From assembly GCF_900091415.1 (NCBI RefSeq), contig NZ_FMHU01000002.1, forward strand, positions 2,480,001 to 2,544,000: DNA of 64,000 nucleotides, written 5' to 3'. How positions within the stretch are numbered: position 1 is the stretch's first letter; every line of letters starts with the position of its first letter. Both the position numbers and the translations under genes were made by a program. Shown here piece by piece: positions 8,089 through 16,499 of this stretch. This stretch comes from Micromonospora inyonensis (GTDB lineage Bacteria > Actinomycetota > Actinomycetes > Mycobacteriales > Micromonosporaceae). The notes under the pieces are model-generated. The model made no database searches. It had not been told where the DNA came from and saw only the letters and a program-made list of their open reading frames with translations.

Positions 8089-8535
8089 TCAGGAGCGCTT
8101 GGGCAGCACCACGACGCGACCGAAGAACTCGTCGATACGCCGGACCACGTCGTTGAAGTCGTCGAGGTCGATCGGCTTGGTCACGTACGCGTTGGCCTGG
8201 AGGGTGTAGCTGCCCACGATGTCGGTGTCCGCGTTGGAGGTGGTCAGCACGACGATCGGAATGGTGCGCAGGTCGTCGTCGCTCTTGACCGCCCCGAGCA
8301 CCTGCCGACCGTCCATCCGGGGCATGTTCAGGTCGAGCAGGATGACGTCCGGACGCTGGGCCTCGGTGTGACGGCCCTCCTGACGGAGGAACTCCATCGC
8401 CTCCTGACCGTCGCCGACGACGTCGATGACCTTCTCGACGTCGGAGTCCTCCAACGCCTCCTCGATCATCAGGACGTCACCCGGGTCGTCGTCCACCACG
8501 AGGATGCGGACCGGTCCGGACCTGTCTGCGCCCAT
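8089..8535 (-). CDS. CheY-like single-domain response regulator
   Basis: A 148-aa receiver domain without an output domain, of the Rcp1/phytochrome-associated type. It has the acidic pair VDDDPGD, the phospho-acceptor Asp in ILLDLNMPRMDG, Thr in VVLTTSNAD and Lys in YVTKPIDLDDF. It probably relays phosphate or acts by protein-protein contact. It follows the STAS, B12-binding and SpoIIE genes on the same strand (69-bp gap to the STAS gene), so it may be the last gene of that signalling operon. No cognate kinase is adjacent. Confidence 0.92.
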   Translation of the reverse strand: MGADRSGPVRILVVDDDPGDVLMIEEALEDSDVEKVIDVVGDGQEAMEFLRQEGRHTEAQRPDVILLDLNMPRMDGRQVLGAVKSDDDLRTIPIVVLTTSNADTDIVGSYTLQANAYVTKPIDLDDFNDVVRRIDEFFGRVVVLPKRS

Positions 8536-8604
8536 GACTACCTACCTCTGTGTGGTGGTGGGACGGTGACCGGATGATCACCTGCCGGCGGGGAATCTAA
8601 CCGA

Positions 8605-8949
8605 TCAGCGGTAGGCGTGCGACGCCGGGTCGGCGGTGGGGTCGTACCGGAACACGTCGGCCAGACCGGTCATCCGCAGCACCCGTGCCACCCGCCCGGT
8701 GGCACCGGTGAGCCGCAGCCAGCCCCCGACCGCGGCGCACGCGTTGTCGCCCCGGACGAAGGCGGCGATCCCGGTGGAGTCGCAGAAGGTCAGGTCAGCC
8801 AGGTCGACCAGGAGCTGGACCTGCCCGTCGGAGAGGAGGTGATCGATCGTCGCGGCCAGTTGGGGCGCGGTGTTCAGGTCGAGTTCACCGGCGAGCCGCA
8901 GCCGGACTCCTCCGCCATCCCGCTGGGCGTGCGTGACGGTGAACGTCAA
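8605..8949 (-). CDS. STAS-domain anti-sigma factor antagonist
   Basis: A 114-aa SpoIIAA/RsbV-like protein: LRLAGELDLNTAPQL, then LLVDLADLTFCDSTGIAAFV with the phosphorylatable Ser in CDSTG. In partner switching the unphosphorylated form binds an anti-sigma kinase, and a SpoIIE/RsbU phosphatase reactivates it. The start is taken as TTG 8949 because GAGAGGGAAC lies directly upstream and no ATG or GTG is in register. It lies 86 bp after the B12-binding gene and probably shares its operon, which makes it the natural substrate of the SpoIIE-type phosphatase two genes upstream. Confidence 0.88.
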   Translation of the reverse strand: MTFTVTHAQRDGGGVRLRLAGELDLNTAPQLAATIDHLLSDGQVQLLVDLADLTFCDSTGIAAFVRGDNACAAVGGWLRLTGATGRVARVLRMTGLADVFRYDPTADPASHAYR

Positions 8950-9035
8950 CGTGTTCCCTCTCGATCCGGCCACAGGCGGATGCTTGCGGTGGAGCAAGTA
9001 TAAGCAGGTCCGGGGAGCGCGACGCCACCGACGTT

Positions 9036-10094
9036 TCAGGGTCGGCTGACCGCCGGGGAGGCGGCCGCCACGGCACGTCCCGCGTCGAGAAACCGGCCCG
9101 CCCGGGGAAAGTCCCGCAGCGACTGCTGGAAATAGGCCAGCGTCAGCTCCACCGAGGCGGCCGGAACGCCCCGGCTGGTGAGGATCATGGCCAGCCAGTC
9201 GACGAACTCGGTGAAGAGGTCGCCGTCGTCGACGTAGACCGCGGCGGCGAGGAAGTCGACGATGTAGCCGAGGTCGCTGATGGTGGAGTCGAGCTGGACG
9301 GCGGTGTAGTCGGCCATCTGCGGAAACCGGTCCCGCAGGTGGGACAGGGCCGAGTCGATCAGCTCGGCGCGCCGCCGCAGCAGGCCGGCGTACTCGTCGT
9401 CGGCCAGGTGTGCCAGGTCGGCGGCGGGCACCCGCCGCAGTGCGCGCTCGTCGGCGACGAGCGCCGCGGCTGCCGGGGCGTCGGGCGCCCACGCCACTCC
9501 CAGCCGCCGGGCCCACCGCCCGCCCGCCCCGAAGCCGCGACCGCCGACCAGCACCGGCACGTCGGCGCGGCGGCAGGTCTCGATCATGCGGTGCGCGTAC
9601 GGGAGCCGCATCGGCAGCGCACAGGCCAGGGCGACCGCGTGCGCGTCGTACCGCTGGAGGTACGCCACCAGGTGCGCGGCGGGCACGCTCGCGCCGAGGA
9701 AGGTGACCTGCCAGCCGCGCAGTCGCAGGACCTCGGCCACCAGCCGGGCCGGCAGGCCGTGCCACTCCCCGTCCATGCAGGCCACCACGACGTGGCCGTG
9801 GACCGGGCGGGGGCTGGCCGACGAGGAGACCGCGGCGACCACTCGCTCACTGATGTGCGTCGCGGCGTGTTCCTGCGCCACGCTCCACTCGTTGCGCGCC
9901 CAGCGCTCCCCCACCTCCGCCTGGGCCGGAGCGACCAGGTCGAGCATGATCCGCTCGGCGGGCACCCCGTCGGCGAGCAGGTCCATCGCCACGTCCACCG
10001 CCGCGTACTCGTCGGCGCCCTCCAGACAGTGGAGGTACGCCGGGTAGCCGGCGGTCAGGTCGGCGCGGGCGGCGGCGCTGGTCACGATCGTCAC
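9036..10094 (-). CDS. B12-binding protein, CarH-type photoreceptor domain
   Basis: A 352-aa protein without the MerR DNA-binding domain of CarH. Residues about 10-95 form the helical B12-capping domain and contain W-ARNEWSVAQ-EH, an exact W-x9-EH motif (Trp65, Glu75, His76), the signature of adenosylcobalamin photoreceptors. A Rossmann-type B12-binding domain follows (about 100-215), with the lower-ligand His112 in DGEWHGLPARL and GASVPAAHLVAYLQ. The C-terminal about 130 residues are helical (LDSTISDLGYIVDFLAAA) and may be an output surface. It begins with GTG overlapping the phosphatase stop (GTGA), so production of the two proteins is coupled. Light or B12 sensing is inferred from the motif. 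Confidence 0.82.
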   Translation of the reverse strand: MTIVTSAAARADLTAGYPAYLHCLEGADEYAAVDVAMDLLADGVPAERIMLDLVAPAQAEVGERWARNEWSVAQEHAATHISERVVAAVSSSASPRPVHGHVVVACMDGEWHGLPARLVAEVLRLRGWQVTFLGASVPAAHLVAYLQRYDAHAVALACALPMRLPYAHRMIETCRRADVPVLVGGRGFGAGGRWARRLGVAWAPDAPAAAALVADERALRRVPAADLAHLADDEYAGLLRRRAELIDSALSHLRDRFPQMADYTAVQLDSTISDLGYIVDFLAAAVYVDDGDLFTEFVDWLAMILTSRGVPAASVELTLAYFQQSLRDFPRAGRFLDAGRAVAAASPAVSRP

Positions 10095-11881
10095 GTCCTC
10101 GGGTGTCGGTGTCCCGAGCCGACCGGCTGCGGGACGGCAGCGGTGCCGGCCGGGTCGGGCACGGCGTGCAGGTGCCGGGAGACACGGGTGGCGCCGAGCG
10201 CCCGCATCGCCAGCACCGCGATGTCGTCGTGGTCGCCATGGGCGAGCCAGTCCCCGGTGACCTGCTCGATCCGTTCGGCCAGCGCGGGCGCCGGCATCCG
10301 CTGGCACCCGGTGATGGCGTGCACCAGCCGGTCCACGCCGAACAGCTCGTCGCCCCGCCGACCGCCCCGGGCCTCGGTGACACCGTCGCTGTAGAGCAGG
10401 CAGGTCTCGCCGGGAGCGAGCCGGACCGTCACCTCGCCGATCCGGGGGTCGGGCACCACGCCGATCAGCATGCCGCTGAGGGCGACCGGCTCCACCTCAC
10501 CGGAGGCGCGCAGCAGCAGCGGCGGCAGGTGGCCGCCGCCGGCCATGGTGAGCGACAGACCCCCGTCGCGCAGCGGCCGGACCACCCCGAGCACCATGGT
10601 GGCGAACCGGCCCTGACCGTTGGCGAGGGTGGTTTCCAGCAGCGCGTCGTTGAGCAGCCGCAGCAACCGGGCGGGCTGGAACTCCACCCGGTGCAACGCC
10701 TGGAGGCACTGGCGGAGCTGACCGGTGAAGACGGCCGCCTCCACACCCTTTCCGGAGACGTCACCGAGATAGAACAGGCAACCTCCGTCGGGCAGCCGGT
10801 GGGCGCCGTAGAAGTCCCCGCCGATACGGAGTCCGGCCTGGGCCGGGCGGTAGGCGGTACCCCACTGCACCCCGGTCGCCTCGATCGGTTCGACCGGCAG
10901 CAGGCTCGCCTGGAGGGTGTCGGCCACCTCGGCCTGGTCGCGGTAGAGCACCGCCGAGGTCAGTGCCGCACCGGCCCGGGAGGCGAAGGCGCGGACCAGG
11001 TCCACGTCGGCCTCGTCGTAGGAGCGGGTCGCCCGGCGGGCGACGAGCAGCACGCCCGTCGGCGTGCCCCGGCCGGGCAGCGGCACCAGCCGGGCGCAGA
11101 CGTCCGGCACCGCCAGCCCCGGCAGCCAGCCGGCCTCGGCCGCCTGTTCGACGAGCCAGTCGACCGTGTGCGGCTCTACCCCGGCGAGTCCCTCGTCGAT
11201 CGCGGGCGGCAGTTCGGCGGCGCCGAGGACGCCGCTGTCCACCGCGGGCACGTCCTCGTCCGTGCGGGCGGCCCGCCACCAGCGGATCCGACCGGCACGT
11301 GGCGCGAGAACCAGCACCGCCACGTCACCCAGGGTGGGTACGGCGAGCCGGACGGTGGCCGCCGCCGCCCGGTCAGGGTGCAGCGGGTTACCGAGCTTCT
11401 CGCCGGCGGTGGCGAGGAACGCCGACCGGGCCCGTTCGGCCAGCAGGGCGTCCGCCCGGCTGACACTTTCGGTGACGTCCTCGACGTACCGGCAGCAGCG
11501 GCCGCCGGTGAGCGGCACCTGACGGACCCGCAACCGCCGGTCGTGGTGGGTGAACTCGACCGGATCGTCGGCGGCGGCGAACGCCGCCACCCCGGCCGCG
11601 GCCAGCACCTCACCGACGGTCACCTCGGGAAGCAGCCGCTCGGCGACCGGGCTGAGGTGGCGCACCACCCCGGCGGGGTCACAGACGACGAAACCCTCAC
11701 GGAAGTGTTCGACGACCTCGGACCAGTCGGGCTCGGTGGCCGCGCGGTCCGGATCCAGGGAGGGCAGGGGCTGCGCAGGGCGGTGCGAGACGTCGGCGGC
11801 CCATGCCGGAGTCCGTGCGGCACCCGGCGTGGAGATCCGTCCGTCGCCCGGGTCGCAGTCCCTGACGTCGGCAGCAGTCAC
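10091..11881 (-). CDS. PAS/GAF-SpoIIE (PP2C) phosphatase
   Basis: A 596-aa RsbU-like phosphatase: a PAS domain (about 50-140, EHFREGFVVCDPAG), a GAF-like domain (about 145-320), then a SpoIIE/PP2C domain (about 330-565) with GDFYGAHRLPDGG, YLGDVSGKGVEAAVF and LYSDGVTEARG carrying the metal-binding Asp residues. It should dephosphorylate an STAS antagonist and so release a sigma factor. Start GTG 11881 has AAGGAG about 12 nt upstream. It is the first gene of a block coupled to the B12-binding protein, followed by STAS and CheY-like genes. No kinase of the RsbW type lies in the window. Confidence 0.9.
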   Translation of the reverse strand: MTAADVRDCDPGDGRISTPGAARTPAWAADVSHRPAQPLPSLDPDRAATEPDWSEVVEHFREGFVVCDPAGVVRHLSPVAERLLPEVTVGEVLAAAGVAAFAAADDPVEFTHHDRRLRVRQVPLTGGRCCRYVEDVTESVSRADALLAERARSAFLATAGEKLGNPLHPDRAAAATVRLAVPTLGDVAVLVLAPRAGRIRWWRAARTDEDVPAVDSGVLGAAELPPAIDEGLAGVEPHTVDWLVEQAAEAGWLPGLAVPDVCARLVPLPGRGTPTGVLLVARRATRSYDEADVDLVRAFASRAGAALTSAVLYRDQAEVADTLQASLLPVEPIEATGVQWGTAYRPAQAGLRIGGDFYGAHRLPDGGCLFYLGDVSGKGVEAAVFTGQLRQCLQALHRVEFQPARLLRLLNDALLETTLANGQGRFATMVLGVVRPLRDGGLSLTMAGGGHLPPLLLRASGEVEPVALSGMLIGVVPDPRIGEVTVRLAPGETCLLYSDGVTEARGGRRGDELFGVDRLVHAITGCQRMPAPALAERIEQVTGDWLAHGDHDDIAVLAMRALGATRVSRHLHAVPDPAGTAAVPQPVGSGHRHPRT

Positions 11882-12072
11882 CAGCTAGGCCCCACTCCTT
11901 CTCGACACCCTCGCTCCGCCGGCCACGGCATGTGTGATCCAATCTCTTCGCCCCAGCCTACGCCGGTATACCGGTAACGCCACCCGTAGGCGGTGTCGGC
12001 GTACCGCGCGGAAGACTCCGGGGGTTGTTACGATTCCGAGAAACTGCCTGACCGGCAGCCCTGCGGAGAGGC

Positions 12073-12459
12073 GTGGTACCGGTGCCCCAGCGGAGGAAAC
12101 CCGAATCGACACCACTGACGATGTCGATCGACGACTCCGACTCCATGGCGCCGCTGGTCACCGTCGCGGGCGACCTGGACTTCACCACCGCCCTGCCGCT
12201 GCGCACCGCCCTCGACCACCTGCTGGCCGCCCGTCCACCCACCATCGTGCTGGACTTCGGTGGCCTGCTCTTCATCGACAGCACCGGACTCGCGGTGATC
12301 GTGCACGCGTGGCGTGAGGGGCGCCAGAACGGCACCGTCATCCGGCTCCGCGCCATCCCCCGGTTCCTGGAGACCATCCTCGACATCACCGGGGTCAGCG
12401 GACTGCTGGCCCGGACGGCCCACGAGGACGAGTGCGAACGGCCCACCGCACCGGCCTGA
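12073..12459 (+). CDS. STAS-domain anti-sigma factor antagonist
   Basis: A 128-aa STAS protein with VAGDLDFTTALPL and IVLDFGGLLFIDSTGLAVIV; the phospho-acceptor Ser is in IDSTG. It is divergent from the SpoIIE-type phosphatase gene (192 bp between the starts), which suggests shared control. The start is GTG 12073 after GGAGAGG; GTG 12082 and ATG 12121 are alternatives that would trim the unconserved N-terminus. Confidence 0.87.
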   Translation: MVPVPQRRKPESTPLTMSIDDSDSMAPLVTVAGDLDFTTALPLRTALDHLLAARPPTIVLDFGGLLFIDSTGLAVIVHAWREGRQNGTVIRLRAIPRFLETILDITGVSGLLARTAHEDECERPTAPA

Positions 12460-12501
12460 CCTGGGCCCCCCGGGGTTTCCCGGCCGACACCACCTGGGAA
12501 C

Positions 12502-12882
12502 ATGGTGCAGATGCCACGCCAGCTGTTGACTATCGAGGTCAGCCGGGCCGCAGCCCGGCACGCAGTGCTGCGGCTGACCGGCGAACTCGACTTCGACACC
12601 GCGCCGGAGCTGATCTGGGCGGCCAACCAGGTCCGGGCCGAGGGGCACGACGAGCTCACCGTCGACCTGACCCACGTCACGCTCTGCGACTCCTCCGGGC
12701 TGAGCGCCATCGTCGTGCTCTACCGCGACACGGCGTGGACGGTCCGACTCACCGGCATGAACCGGCAGGTCCAGCACCTACTGACCCGGACGGGTCTCGC
12801 CGAACTGCTGGCCGGTTCGCGCCCCGACGAGGACGAGAGGGCGGGCCTCGGTCCCGACGGCCAGGTCCGCGAGGTCGGCTGA
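12502..12882 (+). CDS. STAS-domain anti-sigma factor antagonist
   Basis: A second STAS protein of 126 aa, 42 bp after the previous one and in the same direction: LRLTGELDFDTAPEL and LTVDLTHVTLCDSSGLSAIVV, with phospho-acceptor Ser in CDSSG. Its core is closer to the STAS gene at 8605 (GELD..TAPxL) than to its neighbour. An acidic C-terminal tail (about 108-126) is unconserved. Start ATG 12502; ATG 12511 is possible. Confidence 0.87.
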   Translation: MVQMPRQLLTIEVSRAAARHAVLRLTGELDFDTAPELIWAANQVRAEGHDELTVDLTHVTLCDSSGLSAIVVLYRDTAWTVRLTGMNRQVQHLLTRTGLAELLAGSRPDEDERAGLGPDGQVREVG

Positions 12883-12903
12883 CCGACCCCGACCGGATCC
12901 GGG

Positions 12904-13212
12904 TCAACCCACGGTGACGGCCTGCGACGCGACCGGGAGGCGCCGCCCCTCGGGCTCGGGCAGGAGGTCGTCCGGTCGTCCGGCCTCGGGAGCCTGGAAG
13001 AGATAGCGGACGAACGTCGCACCCGCCTCGTTGTCCTCCGCCCCCGGCCACTGCCCCGCGCAGTCGACGCCGATCACCTCACGACCGGCGCCGTCGGCCT
13101 CCTCGAGCAGCGCCCAGACGGTCACCGGATAGCAACGGGTGGCGTCCGGGGCGAGTTGCCAGCGGGCGTACCACCCGGGTCGCGCGGGGACGATCTCGAC
13201 GATTCGCTTCAT
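12904..13212 (-). CDS. Small protein of unknown function
   Basis: A 102-aa protein that I do not recognise. It starts MKRIVEIVPARPGWYARWQL, has several Trp and a Cys, no signal peptide or membrane segment, and an acidic middle (GAEDNEAG). The coding look (third-position GC, ATG 13212 with GGAAGGGAAGG-like purines upstream) supports a real gene. It converges on the STAS gene with only 21 bp between them and is divergent from the DUF2267 gene at 13411. Confidence 0.6.
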   Translation of the reverse strand: MKRIVEIVPARPGWYARWQLAPDATRCYPVTVWALLEEADGAGREVIGVDCAGQWPGAEDNEAGATFVRYLFQAPEAGRPDDLLPEPEGRRLPVASQAVTVG

Positions 13213-13410
13213 GACGACCTTCCCTTCCGCGTACCTCGGAAGTTCTCACGGTCCGCTCCTGATCGTGCGCCCCGGCGGGGTGAGCGCCCGTCACCCCGGC
13301 GAGATGAACCCGGCGAACGACGGCCCGCCGCCGGCCGCCGGCCCGGTTTCGGGTCGCGCGGGGCCGGGAAGCCGCCGGGAGCGAGCCGACACAGGAAGTG
13401 AGGTCAGCGG

Positions 13411-14385
13411 ATGAGGAAGCAGATGGAGGGGGACAACCAGCGGCGCCGGGTCCTCGCCCGGCAGGCCCGGGAACGCGGCCGGCAGCCCAGCAGCGACGCC
13501 GCCACCCTCGGCGCCTCCAAGCAGCTCACCCACCTCGACCGGGGCAAGCGGGCGGGTCCACCGCCGGCCGGCGTCCACAAACCGGACAGCAGCCGGGGCG
13601 GTCCGATGCCGCCGTCGGCCGGTCGCCCACCCGCCGCGCGGCCGGCGCCCCGTCCGGGTCCGGGCACACCCGGAGCCATCGGTCTGGGGTACCGGGAACT
13701 GGTGGGCGACGTCAGTCGCCGGACCGGGGTGGACTTCCGCGAGGCCAAGGTCGGCGCGGAGGCGACCGTGCTGGTGCTGGCCCGGGCCCTGGCGGAGGCG
13801 GACCGGCAACGACTGCTGCGTGCGGTACCGGTGTCGCTGCACGACGTGACCCCGATCGACGGGGTCGAACCGCACCGCGACCTGCCGGGCTTCCTGACCG
13901 AGGTGGCCCGGATCAGTGGCCGGACCCCGGAACAGGCCCGTTACCAGGCCGAGGCGACCATGGCCGCGCTGGCCGCTCGGGACGGACGTCTGGTGGCGTC
14001 GTTGGGCGTACCGGAAGGGCTTCGTGACCTGCTCGAACCGCCTGCGGCCGGGGGCGGCCTGGTCGGGACCACCGGGGCGGACGCGCCGCTGACCGCGGAC
14101 GAACTGCGTGCCGCCCTGGCCGACCTGCCCTACTGGTCGGCGCGGGGCCCGGCGCTGTCGCGGAGCATCGCGCTGCCCCCGTCGAACCTGGACCGGGTCC
14201 TCGACCGGATCGACCAGCTGCGCCGCGACACCGGGCGGGGGCCGACGATCGCCCGGGAGACCAGCTCCAGCGCGGTGCTCACCGTGCGGAGCCGGCAGAC
14301 GGACGCGGTCACCGCGCGCGTCGTCGACCTGGCCCACCGGGTCGACGACGCGATCGAGGAGGCGGGCGCGGGCATGGCCGGTTGA
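13411..14385 (+). CDS. DUF2267 protein with C-terminal pterin-dehydratase-like domain
   Basis: A 324-aa protein. The basic N-terminus (about 1-50) and a Pro-rich linker (about 50-88) precede a DUF2267 domain (about 90-210, GYRELVGDVSRRTGVDFREA and ARISGRTPEQARYQAEATM). The last about 95 residues (LTADELRAALADLPYWS...VDLAHRVDDAIEEAG) have the layout of pterin-4a-carbinolamine dehydratases, but the catalytic HHP motif is absent, so a structural or binding role is likely. The start is ATG 13411 after AGGAAG. A hairpin terminator follows. A stand-alone DUF2267 protein is at 28433. Confidence 0.72.
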   Translation: MRKQMEGDNQRRRVLARQARERGRQPSSDAATLGASKQLTHLDRGKRAGPPPAGVHKPDSSRGGPMPPSAGRPPAARPAPRPGPGTPGAIGLGYRELVGDVSRRTGVDFREAKVGAEATVLVLARALAEADRQRLLRAVPVSLHDVTPIDGVEPHRDLPGFLTEVARISGRTPEQARYQAEATMAALAARDGRLVASLGVPEGLRDLLEPPAAGGGLVGTTGADAPLTADELRAALADLPYWSARGPALSRSIALPPSNLDRVLDRIDQLRRDTGRGPTIARETSSSAVLTVRSRQTDAVTARVVDLAHRVDDAIEEAGAGMAG

Positions 14386-14433
14386 GCCGTCCCCCTTCGG
14401 CCGGAGCAGCCGGTCGAACCGTCCCGCCCGTGG

Positions 14434-14459
14434 GTGGGCGGAGCGGTCGCTCCGCCCAC
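14434..14459. terminator. Hairpin terminator after the DUF2267 gene
   Basis: A perfect 11-bp stem GTGGGCGGAGC / GCTCCGCCCAC with the 4-nt loop GGTC, 48 bp after the stop codon at 14385. Confidence 0.7.
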
Positions 14460-14549
14460 GGGGTGTGCGCCGCCGGCCGTCACCGGGCGGCCGTCGGTGG
14501 ACGGACCGGCACCGCCCGGACGTCGGCCCGCCCCGTCGGGTCGGCTACC

Positions 14550-15332
14550 GTGCCCGTCGTGGACGGGGGCGACGGACCGGTACTGGTGGTGGACCCGACC
14601 CGCCGGACCGGGCGCACCCTGCTCGCGGCGGGCGTCGAGCAGTCGTACGTCGACGTCGCCGACCCGACCCACCTGCGGTTCGAGTACGTGCGGCGGATGG
14701 CGGCCGTGCTCGACCTCGCGGCCCCGTCCGGCGTACCGCTGCGGGCGCTGCACCTCGGCGGCGGCGCACTGACCCTGCCCCGCTACCTGGCCGCCACCCG
14801 GCCCGGGTCGCCGCAGCTGGTGGTGGAGCGGGATCCGACCCTGCTCGACCTGGTCGTACGGGAGCTGCCCCCGCCACCGGGGGTCCGGACCGAGGTCGGC
14901 GACGCGCGGGGCGCCCTAGCCGGGCAACCGGCCGGCGGGTACGACGTGGTGCTCGCCGACGTCTACTCCGGGGCCCGGATGCCGGCGCACGTATGCACCG
15001 TCGAGTTCGTCGCCGAGGTGGCCCGTGCCCTGCACCCGGACGGGATCTACCTGGTCAACCTGACCGACCTGCCACCGCTGGTCTTCTCCCGGGTGCAGGC
15101 GGCCACGCTCGGCACGGTCTTCGCCGAGGTCTGCCTGGTCGCCGCCCGACGGATGCTCAGCGGCCGGCGGTACGGCAACGTCGTGCTCGCCGCCGCCGCG
15201 CGGCCCGGCCGCCTCCCGGTACGCCGGCTCGCCGCCCGGGTGGCCCGGGATCCGCTGCCCGGCACGGTGCGGCACGGCCCGGAGCTGGCCGCCTTCGTGG
15301 CCGGCGCGGCACCGGCCACCGACGCGGGCTGA
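14550..15332 (+). CDS. Spermidine synthase-like methyltransferase-fold protein
   Basis: A protein of about 260 aa with the spermidine synthase fold: FEYVRRMAAVLDL, then the SAM-site strand LHLGGGALTLPRYLA, VVERDPTLLDLV, the DAR motif in VGDARGALA and YDVVLADVYSG. Actinobacterial paralogues of this type are annotated as fused-MFS or polyamine aminopropyltransferase-like, and their real substrate is generally unknown. The GTG at 14550 (or 14559) was chosen because the longer frame to 14382 has non-coding, hairpin-containing sequence. TACCGT right before it could be a -10 box for a leaderless start. It is followed 43 bp later by the AI-2E gene. Confidence 0.75.
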   Translation: MPVVDGGDGPVLVVDPTRRTGRTLLAAGVEQSYVDVADPTHLRFEYVRRMAAVLDLAAPSGVPLRALHLGGGALTLPRYLAATRPGSPQLVVERDPTLLDLVVRELPPPPGVRTEVGDARGALAGQPAGGYDVVLADVYSGARMPAHVCTVEFVAEVARALHPDGIYLVNLTDLPPLVFSRVQAATLGTVFAEVCLVAARRMLSGRRYGNVVLAAAARPGRLPVRRLAARVARDPLPGTVRHGPELAAFVAGAAPATDAG

Positions 15333-15375
15333 GCGTCGGTCGTTTCCCTGCGCCCGGATCGGGTAGCCGCGCCGG

Positions 15376-16428
15376 ATGAGCAGCCCGGACGACCGGCTCA
15401 CCGTCCGCCGGGTGGCCATCGTCCTCGGTCTGGTGCTGGCCACTCTGCTCGGGCTGGCGCTGCTCTGGGCCGTCCGCCGGGTACTGGTCTGGATCCTGCT
15501 GGCCGCTTTCCTCGCCGCTGCCCTGAAGCCGGCGGTGGACCACCTGCAACGTCGGTTCGTCCGACGACGGACGGTTGCCACGCTGCTGGTGTTCCTCGCG
15601 GCATTCGCGCTGATCGCCGGCGTCGGAGCGCTGATCGTGGTGCCGCTGGTGGACGAGGTGGCCCGGTTCGTCGAGCGAACACCGGAGTTCGTCCGGGACA
15701 TCCGCGCGGGACGGGGGCGGCTCAGTGAGCTGGTGGACCGGATCGGACTGCGCCGGTACGCCGAAACCCACGGCGAGCAGCTCCAGGAGTACGGCGACCG
15801 GTTACGGCAACCGGCCCTGGGCCTGGTGCGCGGGGCGCTGGAGGCGGTGGTCGGGACGATCACCGTGGGGGTGCTGGCGTACCTGATGGTGCTGGAGTCG
15901 CCCCGGATGGGTACCGCGCTGCTCGCCCTGACCGGGGACCGGGTCGGCGCCCGGTGGTGTCTCGTCGGCCGGGAGTGCGCCCGTACGGTCACCGGCTACG
16001 TCACCGGGAACCTGGTGATCAGTCTTGTCTGTGGCGGCCTGAGCTTCGTCGTCCTGGCCGCGCTGGGCGTCCCGTTCGCCGCCGTGATCGCCCTGGTGGT
16101 CGCGGTCGCGGACCTGGTGCCGTTGGTGGGGGCGACGATAGGCGCGGTGGTAGCCGCCGGGGCGGCGTTCATGCACTCCCCCACCGCCGGCATCGTCACG
16201 GTGGTCTTCTTCGTGCTCTACCAGCAGGTGGAGAACCATCTGCTGCAACCGGTGGTCATGAGCCGGGCGGTCCGGCTGAACCCGCTGACGGTGCTGGTCA
16301 GCGTGCTGCTCGCGGCCGAGCTCGCCGGCCTGGTCGGTGCGCTGCTGGCGATCCCGGCGGCCGGGATCCTCCAGGTCCTGCTCCGGACAGCCGACCTTCC
16401 CCGGCTGCTCCACCGAGGGAGGAGGTGA
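15376..16428 (+). CDS. AI-2E family transporter (membrane permease)
   Basis: A 350-aa integral membrane protein. Two helices lie near the N-terminus (about 13-50), a third at about 70-92, a soluble segment (about 95-160, charged, VERTPEFVRDIRAGRGRL), and then about five helices to residue 335, including the family motif region VPLVGATIGAVVAAG and YQQVENHLLQPVVMSRAV. The family includes AI-2 exporters and Na+/H+ antiporters; the substrate is unknown here. Start ATG 15376. The gene ends at a strong hairpin and converges with the FAD oxidoreductase. Confidence 0.9.
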   Translation: MSSPDDRLTVRRVAIVLGLVLATLLGLALLWAVRRVLVWILLAAFLAAALKPAVDHLQRRFVRRRTVATLLVFLAAFALIAGVGALIVVPLVDEVARFVERTPEFVRDIRAGRGRLSELVDRIGLRRYAETHGEQLQEYGDRLRQPALGLVRGALEAVVGTITVGVLAYLMVLESPRMGTALLALTGDRVGARWCLVGRECARTVTGYVTGNLVISLVCGGLSFVVLAALGVPFAAVIALVVAVADLVPLVGATIGAVVAAGAAFMHSPTAGIVTVVFFVLYQQVENHLLQPVVMSRAVRLNPLTVLVSVLLAAELAGLVGALLAIPAAGILQVLLRTADLPRLLHRGRR

Positions 16429-16438
16429 GCAGGCGGCG

Positions 16439-16466
16439 CGGCGGCGCCCACAGCGGGGCGCCGCCG
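16439..16466. terminator. Bidirectional hairpin terminator
   Basis: An 11-bp stem CGGCGGCGCCC / GGGCGCCGCCG, with a short loop, between the convergent AI-2E and FAD-oxidoreductase genes. Confidence 0.65.
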
Positions 16467-16499
16467 CCCGTCGACGAGAGCGCGGTGCGCCCACCCGGC

